Part shown: positions 18,855 to 28,227 of the stretch, piece by piece
How positions within the stretch are numbered: the stretch's first letter is position 1
Layout: each line of letters begins with the position of its first letter
Assembly (NCBI RefSeq): GCF_900111275.1
Contig: NZ_FOGR01000001.1
Coordinates: 62,001-126,000 of the forward strand
Reading direction: 5' to 3'
Origin: Rhizobium sp. NFR03
GTDB lineage: Bacteria; Pseudomonadota; Alphaproteobacteria; Rhizobiales; Rhizobiaceae
Length of the DNA stretch: 64,000 bases
Notes under the pieces: generated by a model
The model's database searches: none
What the model was told of the DNA's origin: nothing
Seen by the model: the letters and a program-made list of their open reading frames with translations, nothing else
Translations under genes and position numbers: made by a program

Positions 18855-21800
18855 TCAATTGAACTCAAAGATATTCCGGAACACGCCCGGCGCGATGATC
18901 GATAACGGGTTGATTGTGAGGTTCGGTTTGGTGAAGGATCCCGTCAGCTTGAAGGTGATGCCGAGGAGTCCCCGGTCGCGGCCGTTTCCGAGCAGAGTGC
19001 CGATGAGCGGCAGTTCGCTGAAGAGGCGGTTGAGGCCGTAGGCCGGCATGAAGGTGCCGGTCATGTCGATCTTGCCGTTGGGATCGCGCACCACGCCCTG
19101 AAAGGTCGCGCCGACATCGTTCCCGCGCACGACGCCGTTGTCGAGGGCGATTTGTCCGCCATCAAGCGCGAGGTTAGCAAAACCACGCTCGAACTTCACC
19201 GAACTCATGTCTATGTCCTTCTTCACCGCCTGGTTCAGGCTGCGCCCGTCGGAGGTGGACGGTGAAGAGACCATGGATTGCAACCGCTGCTCGTTAACGA
19301 GCGCGAACTTGCGGATATCGAGCGTTCCGCGCCAGGAATTGCCGCCGCGGTCGCGGAGCTTCAGGTTCAACAGGCCCCCACGCATATTGGCATAGATATC
19401 GGCGAACCGGGCAAGTGCACCTGCGTCGCCACTTGTCAGCTGGACGATATTGTCGGCGCCGGACGCCACGAGATCGCCAACCACGGCCTGTCCGGTAGAT
19501 GTCACTGCCTTCAGCTTGAGCCCTTCGATCGCTTTTCCGCGAGCGGTGTAGGAAAGATCGACGTTGGAGAGCGTTTCCGAGTGGAAACCCTGCACGCTTT
19601 CCAGCGAAGCGTCGATCGACACGCGTTTGGCCGCCGCCTGGGAGACGTCACCCTTGACGCCCGGCGACTTCAGGCTGTCGATGACCGAGCGGATATCGGC
19701 GGAGGTACCGTTCACCGTGACACCATAACCGCTCTTCTGCCGCTTCACGGAGACGGCATAGTTGTCGCCAGCCGCAAGGCGCACGGAGGTGAGATCCGCC
19801 GATGCCAGTCCGGACTTGTCGATGGAGATCGAGCCGCCTGCCCCGAAGCCTTCGCCGGAGATCTTGAAGTCGCTGATCGAGGTCACCCCGTCCTTCGTCA
19901 CGGCGGATAGGCTCGATGTTGCGGGCACGCCGCGCCCCTTGCTCCAGCCGATCCACGGCAGGGACAGTGTCGCAGCTTCCAGATCGACCTTGACCACCTG
20001 CCGATCGCCATCCTGGAGGTCCACGTCGAGCCCCACGGGTCCATCGACGATGCCGCTCAGCCCCGGCGCGAACTTGGAGAGTGCACCGTCGGGCAAGGTT
20101 CCGGAGACGGTGCGGATGCGCTTCACAGGGCTGTTCGCCCCGATCGGCTCCACTGCGTCGAGCTTCATCGTCACGCCATCCACAGCTGCCTTTGCGTCGA
20201 GAATGGCGTGCTGGGGGTCGATACGCAGCGTTCCATCGATGTTGGAGATCTCGCGCCCGGCCATCGGCGTCTTCAGCGAAACGCCGTTCAGCTGCATTTC
20301 CGCCTGCCACTCCGGTGGTGGAGGGTGCTGATCGCGAACGAGCCCAAAGCGGGCTCCGACATTGGCCGTCATGGGGCCGGAGAAGTCCTCCGCCTTGAAC
20401 GGTGTCTTCTGCAGGGCTTCCAGCGGCCGATAGCTCACGAGTTCGGCAATCGCATCCGCCTCGCCGCTCACCTGCAGCTTCAGTTCCGCCATGAGAGGTT
20501 TGCCATAGGTGTTCGGAAGAATGAGGTTGCCACCATTCAGCGTGACCGTCCGCCCGGACGGGAAGTACGCCGTGCCGCTGTTGATATCCACCTGCGCGCG
20601 CTCGCCCTCCAGCGTGAAATGCCCCGTCGCGTCACGCAGCGGCGGGATATCGCCGGCAATGTTCACGCGCGCGCCGCCGATATCGAAATCGATCTTCAGT
20701 TCGCCCGCACCCAGCTCCACCGGGCCTGCCGTCTGGGCGAGCCGGCCTTCCTCGATCGCCAGTTCGACCTTGCCGTTGTTGACGGTGCCGCCGAAGATAT
20801 TGGAGATGACCCAGCTGCGGGCCTTTTTGGCCACCCACCACGGCCAGAGCTGCTTGATACCGGCCGTCTGCATCTCCGTCGTCAGGCCCGCGAAATTGAT
20901 CTGCGGCGACGTATCCGAAAACGCGATCGAAAGGGAACCGGCGAAGGTGCCGAGGTTGCTGGAGACGGACAATTCGCGAAACAGCAAGGCATGCCGCTCG
21001 GACTGGAAGTCGCCCGAGATCTTCGCGTCGAAGATCAGCGGCGGCTCGTTGACGTCGATCGGCGCGGAGGTCCCGCCTTTTACCAAGACATCGATACTGA
21101 AGCCCTTAGGCAGCGTCAGCGACATTGGGTCGGAAGGTGGCGGCGCCGTAGAGAGGGTCGCAGCCGGTGCCATGGATGCAGCGCTGTTCGAATCGATATC
21201 GCGGACGGCGCCGCTGAACGGGAACACCGACTTGCCGAGCCGAACGGTCGACGTCTGCACCTCTATGCTGCCGCGATCGAAATCATAAGCCAGATTGACG
21301 TCGGACGGCATGAGATCGGACTGCAGGCCGCTCGCGACGAAGACGCCCTCGGCGAGAGCGCCGGACATAGTCAGTTCGGGCGCAATGCCCTCGCCTGCCC
21401 GCACAGCAGACAGATTGATCGAGGCCTTGGTATCGAGACCGAACGGCGGCTCGGTGGCAGTCTCAGCGCGGTAGAGAAGGGCCGAGGTGGGCAGACCGGT
21501 CACGGCACCGCCAAGGCGGATGATGCGCCCTTTGTCGCTATCGGCGGTCAGTTGCAGCGCTGTCGATGTCCCGTCGATCGCGGCATCGCCGCGGATGGTC
21601 ATGGACCCGTTCTCTGCGCGGGCGAAGTCGAGAGAATGAATGTCGAGTTTGACGACGCGATTGCGCGGCCCGGAAAGCGGCAGCATCACATCGGCAATAC
21701 GCACGACCTGCGTGCCGCTGCGGGCGATCAGGCTCGATATCGTGTCCATCTGCGCAAAGACCGCTTCCATTGCGCTGCCGACGTCGGCAATGCGAATGCG

Positions 21801-22319
21801 GGTCAGGTCGAGGGGCTTGCCTTGCGGCAGGATGGCCGGGGCGAGACGCGCACCCTCCGCCTCGATACGGGATACGGAAATCTTGCCGGAAAGCAGCGAA
21901 AGCGGATCAAGCTCGATAAAGACCGATTCAGTCGTCAGCAATTGCTCGTCCGAGGAGCTGCGCTTCAGCGACACATCCTGCGCCTTGAGAGCCAGCGCGC
22001 CGTCACCGGTCAGGCGCACCACCGTGCTTCCCACATCGACGTGATAGGGCTCGCCGAGCGCATTGTTCAGGGCCGCTTGGGCACGCGTGTTCAATACGCG
22101 ATCGATCCCGCCGGCTTCAACGGCGACGACGAGACCGGCTGCAAGCAGGATGACGATGGAGACGAGCCCGAGCACACCCTGAACACAACGCCGCGGCCAG
22201 CGCCGGCGTGTGGTTGCGTGCAGGATACAGGGATCGTGCGCCTGAGCCGAGGGCAGCGAATGCAACGCGACGATGTCCTCCTTGCGGAAGACGGTCTTCT
22301 CACCCCGGATCTCACTCAT
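18855..22319 (-). CDS. Large AsmA/YhdP-like envelope protein (DUF3971)
   Basis: A 1,154-residue protein with a cytosolic N-terminus (1-45), one membrane helix (about 46-70) and a very long periplasmic part of repeating beta-strand segments with little charge clustering, ending in an AsmA-type C-terminal region (MTGTFMPAYGLNRLFSELPLIGTLLGNG). This architecture is that of YhdP/TamB/AsmA-like proteins, now thought to bridge the periplasm and carry phospholipids to the outer membrane. The family is inferred from layout. The gene is convergent with tyrS and has a long free region upstream. Confidence 0.85.
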   Translation of the reverse strand: MSEIRGEKTVFRKEDIVALHSLPSAQAHDPCILHATTRRRWPRRCVQGVLGLVSIVILLAAGLVVAVEAGGIDRVLNTRAQAALNNALGEPYHVDVGSTVVRLTGDGALALKAQDVSLKRSSSDEQLLTTESVFIELDPLSLLSGKISVSRIEAEGARLAPAILPQGKPLDLTRIRIADVGSAMEAVFAQMDTISSLIARSGTQVVRIADVMLPLSGPRNRVVKLDIHSLDFARAENGSMTIRGDAAIDGTSTALQLTADSDKGRIIRLGGAVTGLPTSALLYRAETATEPPFGLDTKASINLSAVRAGEGIAPELTMSGALAEGVFVASGLQSDLMPSDVNLAYDFDRGSIEVQTSTVRLGKSVFPFSGAVRDIDSNSAASMAPAATLSTAPPPSDPMSLTLPKGFSIDVLVKGGTSAPIDVNEPPLIFDAKISGDFQSERHALLFRELSVSSNLGTFAGSLSIAFSDTSPQINFAGLTTEMQTAGIKQLWPWWVAKKARSWVISNIFGGTVNNGKVELAIEEGRLAQTAGPVELGAGELKIDFDIGGARVNIAGDIPPLRDATGHFTLEGERAQVDINSGTAYFPSGRTVTLNGGNLILPNTYGKPLMAELKLQVSGEADAIAELVSYRPLEALQKTPFKAEDFSGPMTANVGARFGLVRDQHPPPPEWQAEMQLNGVSLKTPMAGREISNIDGTLRIDPQHAILDAKAAVDGVTMKLDAVEPIGANSPVKRIRTVSGTLPDGALSKFAPGLSGIVDGPVGLDVDLQDGDRQVVKVDLEAATLSLPWIGWSKGRGVPATSSLSAVTKDGVTSISDFKISGEGFGAGGSISIDKSGLASADLTSVRLAAGDNYAVSVKRQKSGYGVTVNGTSADIRSVIDSLKSPGVKGDVSQAAAKRVSIDASLESVQGFHSETLSNVDLSYTARGKAIEGLKLKAVTSTGQAVVGDLVASGADNIVQLTSGDAGALARFADIYANMRGGLLNLKLRDRGGNSWRGTLDIRKFALVNEQRLQSMVSSPSTSDGRSLNQAVKKDIDMSSVKFERGFANLALDGGQIALDNGVVRGNDVGATFQGVVRDPNGKIDMTGTFMPAYGLNRLFSELPLIGTLLGNGRDRGLLGITFKLTGSFTKPNLTINPLSIIAPGVFRNIFEFN

Positions 22320-22659
22320 GAGCCGTGTCGGCCTCTGCGAAGGTCGAAAAATGCATGTGTCGGCAAAATCCCGTGGCTCGAAGCGTAAACCTAATTTTAC
22401 AAATCAGTGGATCGCCCCAAACATCTTGCCTTCCGGCAGACGATGCAGCAACCGGAGTTACGTGCTTGCGCCACGAAAACCATGTGCGCCGGTGATCATG
22501 ATGAAGGAGACGAGCCGTCAAATTGCCGTCCATGATCGGCCGTTCCCCCTATGGGGATGACGGCGTGCTGCCTTGCACCATATAAGTGAGGCGACAAATG
22601 GTCGAAACGATGTATTCCGTTATAATTCGCTGACAGACCGCAGAGAAACAGGAGCCACC
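22320..22659. other. Divergent intergenic region before bcp
   Basis: This 340-base stretch separates the large envelope gene from bcp. A TATAAT at 22621-22626 lies 34 bases before the bcp start and is a likely -10; the -35 is weak (TGGTCG near 22599-22604). I see no conserved RNA, no repeat and no supported small gene. A leftward frame at 22312-22533 has no ribosome binding site. Confidence 0.4.
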
Positions 22660-23133
22660 ATGACCGTCATCGCCACAGGCACAAAAGCACCGGACTTTCA
22701 TCTGCCGCGCGATGGTGGCGGAACGGTCTCGCTTGCCGAGCAAGCAGGACGTCAGGTCGTGCTCTTTTTCTATCCGAAGGACGACACCACCGGCTGCACG
22801 GCCGAATCGATCGCTTTTACTGCGAATATCAAGGCGTTCGAGGCCGCCAACGCGGTCGTCATCGGCATGTCGCCCGATTCGGCGAAAAAGCACGACAAGT
22901 TCGTCGCCAAGCATGATCTCGCTGTGATCCTTGCGGCGGATGAGGAGAAAACGACGCTGGAAGCCTATGGCGTCTGGACCGAGAAAAGCATGTACGGCAA
23001 GAAGTACATGGGCGTGGAGCGCACCACCGTTCTCATCGGACCGGACGGCATCGTCACCCGGGTGTGGGAAAAGGTGAAGGTTCCCGGGCATGTTGAAGAG
23101 GTTCTTGCCGCTGTTCAGGCCGCAGCCGCGTGA
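22660..23133 (+). CDS. bcp: Thioredoxin-dependent peroxiredoxin, Bcp/PrxQ family
   Basis: Reduces hydrogen peroxide and organic hydroperoxides in the cytosol. The 157-residue protein has the peroxidatic cysteine C46 in FFYPKDDTTGCTAES. Many PrxQ proteins have a second cysteine five residues later; here that place is I51, so this is a one-cysteine variant. GGAG lies 6 bases before the ATG at 22660; a longer frame to 22573 is unlikely. The stop overlaps the GTG start of the DUF455 gene (GTGA). Confidence 0.93.
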   Translation: MTVIATGTKAPDFHLPRDGGGTVSLAEQAGRQVVLFFYPKDDTTGCTAESIAFTANIKAFEAANAVVIGMSPDSAKKHDKFVAKHDLAVILAADEEKTTLEAYGVWTEKSMYGKKYMGVERTTVLIGPDGIVTRVWEKVKVPGHVEEVLAAVQAAAA

Positions 23134-24014
23134 GCGACGAGGCGATGCCGGATGGCGCTCTTGAGACCGCCTCCCCGGGCAATGGAACGAACGGTTCGCT
23201 TGCGATGCGATCGCTGCGCGACGGCGCGGCGCTTGCCATTCGCACGGCCGATCTCGACCTCAAGACGGATCTTGCACAGGAGGCTGCGCGTCGCTGGAGC
23301 GAGCGCCGCCTGTCCCTGCGCTCGCCGCTGGATACAGCGGTGCCCGTCCGCCCCGGACGCCCGGAAAAGCCCGAACTGATACCGCCACAGCGTGTCCCAC
23401 GTCGCGCGCTGACAACCCTGCGCGGACGCATCGCCCTTCTTCACGCCATTGCCCATATCGAACTGAATGCCGTCGATCTCGCCCTCGACATCGTCGCGCG
23501 GTTTGCGACCGAGCGTGTGCCGAACTCGTTCTTCGATGGCTGGATGCGCGTCGCCTTCGAGGAGGCGAAGCATTTCCGGCTGGTGCGAAACCGCCTGCGC
23601 GATCTTGGCGCTGATTACGGCGACCTTCCGGCGCATGACGGGCTTTGGCAGGCGGCGCACGACACCCGCAACGACCTGACCGCCCGCCTCGCCGTCGTTC
23701 CGCTGATCCTCGAAGCCCGAGGCCTCGACGTAACCCCCGCTTTGCAGGAGAAGATGCGGCAATCAGGCGACGACGCCAGTGCCGCCGTCCTCGACATCAT
23801 CTACGAAGACGAGAAAGGGCATGTCGCCGTGGGCGCGAAGTGGTTTCGATTCCTGTGCGCCCGCGAAGGCAAGGATCCTGCCCGGGCCTTCCAGGACCTC
23901 GTCCGTGCCAATTTTCGCGGTCCTCTCAAGGCGCCGTTCAACGATGTTGCACGCGCGGAAGCCGGTCTGACGCCGTCCTTCTACCGCTCGATGACAGCCT
24001 CCGTGAACATCTGA
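23130..24014 (+). CDS. DUF455 family ferritin-like protein
   Basis: A 294-residue protein whose middle part has repeated E/H helices typical of ferritin-like di-iron proteins: AIAHIELNAVDLALD, FEEAKHFRLVRNRL and IYEDEKGHVAVG, which supply an E...ExxH...E...ExxH set. No function is established for DUF455. The N-terminal 60 residues are variable. It starts with GTG overlapping the bcp stop by four bases, so it is co-translated with a peroxiredoxin, which fits a metal or redox role (inference). Confidence 0.85.
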   Translation: MSDEAMPDGALETASPGNGTNGSLAMRSLRDGAALAIRTADLDLKTDLAQEAARRWSERRLSLRSPLDTAVPVRPGRPEKPELIPPQRVPRRALTTLRGRIALLHAIAHIELNAVDLALDIVARFATERVPNSFFDGWMRVAFEEAKHFRLVRNRLRDLGADYGDLPAHDGLWQAAHDTRNDLTARLAVVPLILEARGLDVTPALQEKMRQSGDDASAAVLDIIYEDEKGHVAVGAKWFRFLCAREGKDPARAFQDLVRANFRGPLKAPFNDVARAEAGLTPSFYRSMTASVNI

Positions 24015-24106
24015 GACAGCGCATTCCCTAGATGATATCAAGCAAATATTAACCTTAACAAGCTCTACTCCGCTGCATGAATAAGGGCATGCGGCGGGAG
24101 TGAATT

Positions 24107-25435
24107 GTGTCTCAGAGTTCGGGAAGCCCGATATTCGGCAAGCGCAAGGAACAGCCCATCCTGATCCTCGCGCGTGGTGAAAAAGTTCATCACATGACGG
24201 TACGCCCTTGGATGACGGCCGTCGGTGTTTCGCTCGGCGCCCTGTTCGCCGTTGGATACCTTGCCTCGACATCGTACCTGGTTCTGCGCGACGATCTCAT
24301 CGGTGGCACCATGGCGCGTCAGGCGCGCATGCAGCACGATTACGAGGATCGCATATCGGCGTTGCGGGCGCAGGTCGATCGCGTCACCAGCCGGCAGCTG
24401 CTCGACCAGCAGGTGGTGGAGGAAAAGGTCGAAAAACTTCTCCAGCAGCAGCAGGCCCTCACCTCGCGCCACGGCAAGCTCGGCTCCCTCATCGAGCGCG
24501 CCGAGGAATCCGGCCTTGCCGATCCCGGCAAGGATAAGGACGAGACCGACAAACACGCAGACGCCACCGGCGGAATACAGGCGATCGAGCGGCTGATGGG
24601 CCTGGCTGCGAAGACGGCTCCCAAGGGTCCGGCTCTCGCCTATGCCGCTCCTTTCACCCGCACCGACGCGCGCGGCGGCGACACGATTACCGATCGTGCC
24701 GACCGGCTCTTCTCGCGCGTCACGCATTCCCTGAAGGATATCGAGCGCTCCCAGAAAGACCGGATCGCGACGCTCACGTCCGGTGCCATCAGCGCGACCG
24801 ATGCCATCGAAACCATCGTCGCCCGCACGGGTCTCTCCATCACGCCCGATCCAGCGGATGCCGACGAAGCGCGCACGGCGAGCGAAAGTGGTGACACGAA
24901 TACGGCCGTGGGCGGCCCCTATGTCGAGCCGGAAACCACGGATGTATTCGATCGCCAGCTGGTCGAACTCGACACCGCACTCGTGCGACTGGAGCAGGTG
25001 CGCGGCGAAGTTCGCAAGCTGCCGTTCAGCAACCCGGCCCCGCAGAGCGACATCACCAGCCAGTTCGGCAATCGGATGGATCCCTTCCTTGGCCGCCTCG
25101 CGCTGCACGCCGGCATCGATTTCCGGGTTGCCACAGGCACGAGCGTCCGCTCGACGGCGCCGGGCAAGGTCGTGGTTGCCGGCCGCAACGGCGGCTATGG
25201 CAATATGGTCGAGATCGATCACGGCAACGGCGTCAGCACGCGCTACGGACATCTCTCCACCATTCTCGTCAATGTCGGCGACGTCGTGAAGGCCGGTGAG
25301 GCCATAGCTCGCTCCGGCAGCACCGGCCGCTCCACCGGCCCCCACCTCCATTACGAGGTCCGGCTACACGGGGATGCGGTCGATCCGATGCGCTTCCTGA
25401 ATGCGGGGATGAAGCTGACCAGCTATATCAACTGA
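24107..25435 (+). CDS. Membrane-anchored M23 family peptidase
   Basis: A 442-residue cell-wall hydrolase or hydrolase activator. It has a short cytosolic N-terminus, one membrane helix (about 35-58), a periplasmic coiled coil (about 70-125) and a C-terminal LytM/M23 domain (about 315-430). The zinc-binding residues are intact: H334 and D338 in HAGID and H415 in PHLHYE, with H413 beside it, so it may be active rather than degenerate. It starts with GTG, with GGGAG 6 bases upstream. The coiled coil plus M23 layout resembles division-associated EnvC/DipM-like proteins. Confidence 0.88.
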   Translation: MSQSSGSPIFGKRKEQPILILARGEKVHHMTVRPWMTAVGVSLGALFAVGYLASTSYLVLRDDLIGGTMARQARMQHDYEDRISALRAQVDRVTSRQLLDQQVVEEKVEKLLQQQQALTSRHGKLGSLIERAEESGLADPGKDKDETDKHADATGGIQAIERLMGLAAKTAPKGPALAYAAPFTRTDARGGDTITDRADRLFSRVTHSLKDIERSQKDRIATLTSGAISATDAIETIVARTGLSITPDPADADEARTASESGDTNTAVGGPYVEPETTDVFDRQLVELDTALVRLEQVRGEVRKLPFSNPAPQSDITSQFGNRMDPFLGRLALHAGIDFRVATGTSVRSTAPGKVVVAGRNGGYGNMVEIDHGNGVSTRYGHLSTILVNVGDVVKAGEAIARSGSTGRSTGPHLHYEVRLHGDAVDPMRFLNAGMKLTSYIN

Positions 25436-25635
25436 ACCTCTTTAAATACGGCATTTCCGTCCCATATTCTGCGTGTTCGAGCCGGATTCGCCGCCTCGGA
25501 GCGTCTTGGTGACCGCAAAGAGCCAGTTTTCTTGACTTTCCGCACGCTTGGGCATATGAGCGCCCTCGACGGACCTCGAGAGCGCGGCCCGCGGCACCAG
25601 AGTTCGTTAGAACCGGAACGGAAACAGATTTCCCT

Positions 25636-27252
25636 TTGACAACGTTTGCTGATCTTGGCCTGAGCCAAAAAGTTCTCTCCGCCGTCACCGATGCGGGCTA
25701 CACGATCCCGACGCCGATCCAGGCGAACGCCATTCCGCCGGCGCTGATGCGCCGCGATATCCTCGGGATCGCGCAGACAGGGACCGGCAAGACGGCCTCC
25801 TTCGTGCTGCCGATGCTGACGCTTCTCGAAAAGGGTCGGGCCCGGGCGCGCATGCCGCGCACGCTGATCCTCGAGCCGACACGCGAACTCGCTGCACAGG
25901 TTGCCGAGAACTTTGAAAAGTACGGCAAGAACCACAAGCTCAACATCGCGCTTCTCATCGGCGGCGTCTCGTTCGACGAGCAGGACCGCAAGCTGGAACG
26001 CGGTGCCGACGTGCTGATCTGCACGCCGGGTCGTTTGCTCGACCACTGCGAGCGCGGCAAGCTGCTGATGACCGGCGTTGAAATCCTCGTGATCGACGAA
26101 GCCGACCGCATGCTGGACATGGGCTTCATCCCGGACATCGAGCGCATCGCCAAGCTTATTCCCTTTACGCGCCAGACGCTGTTCTTCTCGGCGACCATGC
26201 CGCCGGAAATCCAGAAGCTGGCCGACCGCTTCCTTCAGAATCCCGAGCGCATCGAGGTCGCACCGCCCTCCTCGACCGCCAAGACCGTAACGCAGCGCTT
26301 CGTCGCCACGCACGGCAAGGACTATGAAAAGCGCGCCATTCTGCGCGATCTCATCCGCTCGCAGGACGAGCTGAAGAACGCGATCATCTTCTGCAATCGC
26401 AAGCTCGATGTTGCCGAACTCTTCCGCTCGCTCACCCGCCACGGTTTCTCCGTCGGTGCGCTGCACGGCGACATGGACCAGAGCTCGCGCACGAAAATGC
26501 TCGCAGGCTTCAAGGACAATGCGATCACGCTGCTGGTTGCCTCCGATGTGGCCGCCCGCGGCCTCGATATCCCGGATGTGAGCCACGTCTTCAACTTCGA
26601 CGTTCCGATCCATGCCGAGGATTATGTCCACCGGATTGGTCGTACGGGCCGTGCAGGACGCTCGGGCGCTGCCTTCACGCTGGTCAGCCGGCGCGATGTG
26701 AAAGCTGCCGACGCCATCGAAAAGCTGATCGATCAGAAAATCGAATGGCACAATGGCGGTCTTGACGACCTGCCGGCGCCGATGGAAAGCACCGACAACG
26801 GTCGCTCCGAAAAGAAGGGCGGTCGTGACGGCAAGCGTCGCGGACGCGAGCGGGAGCGGGATCACGCGCCGCGCCACGTCGTGGATCACAACCCCGACGC
26901 TCCCCGCCCCTACGGCACGAAGCCGGACGGCTACAGCCCGGAAAGCTACAAGCCGGATGCGGTGAAGGCGGACGGCGGCAAGGCCGTCGGTCACAAGCCT
27001 GACATCAAGACAGACGATACTTATCTCCAGACCGAATCGGTGCAGCCAAGGATTGAACCCGTGAGAGCAGAACGCAAGGCAGACCCGAAGCCGCAGAACG
27101 CCGGCCCCCGGAACCATCGCCCGGCGTCGCCTGCCAACGACGACAACCGCGACCGCCGCAACCGCTACCGCCGCGACCATGATGACGGTCCGACGCCGGT
27201 TGGTTTCGGTGATGAAATTCCTGCTTTCATGCTGGTTGCCGGCAAGGCCTGA
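25636..27252 (+). CDS. DEAD-box RNA helicase, RhlE-like
   Basis: An ATP-dependent RNA helicase of 538 residues with all core motifs: Q motif (about 24-29), AQTGTGKT (46-53), PTRELA, DEAD (154-157), SAT, and HRIGRTGRAGR. After about residue 385 comes a basic, low-complexity tail rich in K, R, D and P that probably binds RNA. The most plausible start is TTG at 25636, since the helicase fold begins within five residues; no strong ribosome binding site is visible. RhlE-like enzymes act in ribosome assembly and RNA decay in the cold. Confidence 0.93.
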   Translation: MTTFADLGLSQKVLSAVTDAGYTIPTPIQANAIPPALMRRDILGIAQTGTGKTASFVLPMLTLLEKGRARARMPRTLILEPTRELAAQVAENFEKYGKNHKLNIALLIGGVSFDEQDRKLERGADVLICTPGRLLDHCERGKLLMTGVEILVIDEADRMLDMGFIPDIERIAKLIPFTRQTLFFSATMPPEIQKLADRFLQNPERIEVAPPSSTAKTVTQRFVATHGKDYEKRAILRDLIRSQDELKNAIIFCNRKLDVAELFRSLTRHGFSVGALHGDMDQSSRTKMLAGFKDNAITLLVASDVAARGLDIPDVSHVFNFDVPIHAEDYVHRIGRTGRAGRSGAAFTLVSRRDVKAADAIEKLIDQKIEWHNGGLDDLPAPMESTDNGRSEKKGGRDGKRRGRERERDHAPRHVVDHNPDAPRPYGTKPDGYSPESYKPDAVKADGGKAVGHKPDIKTDDTYLQTESVQPRIEPVRAERKADPKPQNAGPRNHRPASPANDDNRDRRNRYRRDHDDGPTPVGFGDEIPAFMLVAGKA

Positions 27253-27390
27253 TCGGGTTTTCCCAGACCATTCAAGCGCAGTGTGTTCCAGGAACCGCTG
27301 CGCTTTTTGCGTTATGCTGCACAGCCGGAGTGCTATTCGCAGACGTGGCTCGCGTGTGGTACCCTGCTGACCGACGATGGAGGTTCCGCC

Positions 27391-27837
27391 GTGACAGACG
27401 TGAAGACTGCCGCTCCCGGCGTCGATTTCCCCGGCGTCGGCTGTGGCCTCGCGATCCTGCGCGACAACCAAATCCTCCTCTGCCGCCGGCTGAAGGCGCC
27501 CGAGCGCGGTCACTGGACCATTACCGGCGGCAAGGTCGATATGATGGAGGGCAGCCGTTCGACCGCACGGCGCGAGGGCGTGGAGGAAAGCGGGCTCTCA
27601 ATCGGCGACGCCATCGACTTTCTCTGCGTCAGCGAGCATGTCCTCGAGGCTGACCGGCAGCACTGGATCTCGCTGATCTACGTCACGCGTGATGCGCACG
27701 GCGATCCGCAGGAGACCGAGCCGGACAAACTGGCGGATATCGGATGGTACGATCTCGAGGCCCTGCCCGCGCCGCTCTCCCGCTTTGCTGCCGACGCAAT
27801 CGCAGCCATCAGAACCGCCACGTCAATCTTGGAATGA
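27391..27837 (+). CDS. Nudix hydrolase
   Basis: A 148-residue Nudix enzyme. The Nudix box is complete at residues 47-69: G47, E53, R61-E62, E65-E66 and G68. Such enzymes split nucleoside diphosphates linked to another group; the closest general type is the NUDT15/MutT-like nucleotide cleaner, but the substrate cannot be read from sequence. I start at GTG 27391 because GGAGG lies 7 bases upstream; the longer frame from 27283 has none. It is convergent with the TfoX-like gene. Confidence 0.9.
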   Translation: MTDVKTAAPGVDFPGVGCGLAILRDNQILLCRRLKAPERGHWTITGGKVDMMEGSRSTARREGVEESGLSIGDAIDFLCVSEHVLEADRQHWISLIYVTRDAHGDPQETEPDKLADIGWYDLEALPAPLSRFAADAIAAIRTATSILE

Positions 27838-27900
27838 ATTTCCTTAAAATACAAACGCTTGAAATCCGTTCTTCAAAAATGACGCAAGGATGATAACGGC

Positions 27901-28224
27901 CTACTTGGCTGATCGCATCGCCGCCTCGTAGGCAAGCTTCGCCCAGCGCGTCATTTCCTCTGGATCGTCGAGTGCAGCATCGGGAATAGACCAGTAGGGC
28001 ATGAAGACCGGCCTCTTGCCCGCCTTTCCCTCGTAACTCCACTGGCGGGCACCGGCTGCCTCGAAAAGCGGCGCACTCTCGCGATCCGCTTTCAGCATCA
28101 GTTCGCTGTTGAGGTCGATTGCCACGATCAGCCCGTTGCGATAGACGCCCTTGCCGCCGAACATGCGCTTGATCGTTACCGGCCCCAGTCCGGAAAACAG
28201 GTCCTCGATTGCCTCTGTGTCCAT
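27901..28224 (-). CDS. TfoX N-terminal domain protein
   Basis: A 107-residue protein with the TfoX_N pattern IEDLFSGLGPVTIKRMFGGKGVYRNG, about residues 5-30, and the closing MPYWSIPDAALDD...W. Only the N-terminal TfoX domain is present; the helical C-terminal domain of the competence regulator TfoX/Sxy is missing, which is usual for these short alphaproteobacterial proteins. Its role is not known. It follows the molybdenum-cofactor fusion gene after 3 bases and is likely in the same transcript. Confidence 0.85.
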   Translation of the reverse strand: MDTEAIEDLFSGLGPVTIKRMFGGKGVYRNGLIVAIDLNSELMLKADRESAPLFEAAGARQWSYEGKAGKRPVFMPYWSIPDAALDDPEEMTRWAKLAYEAAMRSAK

Positions 28225-28227
28225 CTC

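Noticed and set aside
20208-22388. A 726-residue open frame antisense to the large envelope protein gene, and similar long antisense frames over purL, the MFS genes and the FUSC gene
   Set aside because: They mirror real genes in GC-rich DNA, have low-complexity R/H/D-rich products and no ribosome binding sites.
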